Source of the DNA: an uncultured Bacteroidales bacterium
GTDB lineage: Bacteria; Bacteroidota; Bacteroidia; Bacteroidales; WCHB1-69
Direction of reading: 5' to 3'
DNA length: 14,026 bases
NCBI GenBank assembly: GCA_937949745.1
Contig: CALECM010000074.1
Location: forward strand, 1-14,026
Under the pieces are notes generated by a model, which saw nothing but the letters and a program-made list of their open reading frames with translations, did no database searches and was not told the DNA's origin. The translations under genes and the position numbers were made by a program. Positions 13,723-14,026 of this stretch are shown here, piece by piece. The first letter of the stretch is position 1; each line of letters begins with the position of its first letter.

Positions 13723-13858
13723 ATAATAATATCCGTGATATTCTGAAAAGCTTCACTTACTTCTTTATGCTGGCAGCGGATTTGTATTTATTGCAGGAAG
13801 TATCGTCCTGATCCGTATTGGGATTATAGAACGAATGACTTTATTTTGTCTTATTTAA
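13719..13858 (+). pseudogene. Probably frameshifted small membrane protein
   Basis: Frame one reads M-N-N-N-I-R-D-I-L-K-S-F-T-Y-F-F-M-L and then loses hydrophobic character, stopping at 13811. In a second frame from about 13766 the sequence reads Y-A-G-S-G-F-V-F-I-A-G-S-I-V-L-I-R-I-G to a stop at 13856-13858. Joined, they give one two-helix membrane protein of about 46 aa. A one-base change between about 13764 and 13775 would restore it. I do not recognise a named family. The end overlaps the minus-strand gene at the window edge by 18 bases. It may be debris like the antiporter stub, or a sequencing or assembly error. Confidence 0.4.
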
Positions 13859-14026
13859 CTTGTCCGACTCACCGGTTTCTTCCAAAGCCCACAATGTATC
13901 CCGCTGGGACTTTCCGTTCAACATACCGGAGATATAATCCGAAGGGAGGAAAGAAAGTTTTCCGTTGGTAGTACTGCAAAAAACCGTTCCACAGGAAAGC
14001 ACGATAGGCGAAGAGAATATTTTTCC
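13841..14026 (-). CDS. C-terminal part of a PQQ-type beta-propeller-like protein (partial)
   Basis: The minus-strand frame is open from the window edge to a TAA at 13841-13843, giving the last 61 residues of a gene that starts outside the window. It begins G-K-I-F-S-S-P-I-V-L-S, then G-T-V-F-C-S-T-T-N-G-K-L-S-F-L, which fits the repeat G-x-I-x-S-S-P-V-V ... G-x-V-Y-x-G-S-x-D-G-x-L-Y of PQQ-like (BamB-type) propellers. A charged tail follows (W-A-L-E-E-T-G-E-S-D-K-L-N-K-T-K). Only one repeat is visible, so the full architecture (propeller alone or fused to a metallophosphoesterase, as occurs in Bacteroidetes) cannot be told. Confidence 0.55.
   Translation of the reverse strand, partial: GKIFSSPIVLSCGTVFCSTTNGKLSFLPSDYISGMLNGKSQRDTLWALEETGESDKLNKTK

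Noticed and set aside
1..14026. CRISPR arrays, tRNA/rRNA genes, insertion-sequence transposases
   Set aside because: No regularly spaced direct repeats, no tRNA-like cloverleaf or rRNA sequence, and no transposase or integrase motif were seen on either strand.

Overview
The window (about 14 kb, AT-rich) reads as a Bacteroidetes chromosome, most likely order Bacteroidales. The evidence is the TAnnTTTG-type -7 promoter elements (TATCTTTG before position 217 and again before 1399), A-rich leaders with almost no Shine-Dalgarno sites, a lipoprotein with an acidic stretch after the lipobox Cys, a PorT-like outer-membrane barrel, and a V-type ATPase operon of the compact Bacteroidetes/Chlamydiae/spirochaete kind. 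Genus cannot be told from the window.

Left part (1-1000): a zeta-toxin-like P-loop kinase gene overlaps a 51-aa companion gene. Together they look like a toxin-antitoxin-type pair with its own promoter and a strong terminator. A gene-free stretch of about 460 bases follows and ends in the promoter of the ATPase operon.

Centre (1353-9040): a seven-gene V/A-type ATPase operon in the order E, DUF2764, A, B, D, I, K. Subunits A and B form the catalytic hexamer, D the central rotor, E a peripheral stalk, I the stator of the membrane motor and K the rotor ring. No gene for the canonical C, F or G/H subunits is present; the DUF2764 protein sits where a C-type subunit would be expected. Subunit K has every residue that binds Na+ in the Enterococcus hirae ring, so the enzyme is predicted to move Na+ rather than H+. 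A nested inverted repeat of the kind scattered in Bacteroidetes genomes lies just after the operon, between two convergent transcription units.

Right part (9234-14026): a set of mostly single-gene units. They are a lipoprotein tyrosine phosphatase on the minus strand, a divergently transcribed outer-membrane beta-barrel protein, a bacterial eRF1/pelota-like (baeRF) protein with a clear terminator, and a 106-aa charged protein of unknown function with a perfect 20-bp hairpin terminator. After these comes a decayed stretch: a Na+/H+ antiporter cut off after about 86 residues and a small membrane-protein gene that looks frameshifted. The window ends inside the C-terminal part of a minus-strand gene resembling a PQQ-type beta-propeller.

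The most interesting points are the stripped-down, probably Na+-driven V-ATPase with an uncharacterised subunit, the toxin-antitoxin-like pair, the baeRF protein without a GGQ motif, and the decayed antiporter region.
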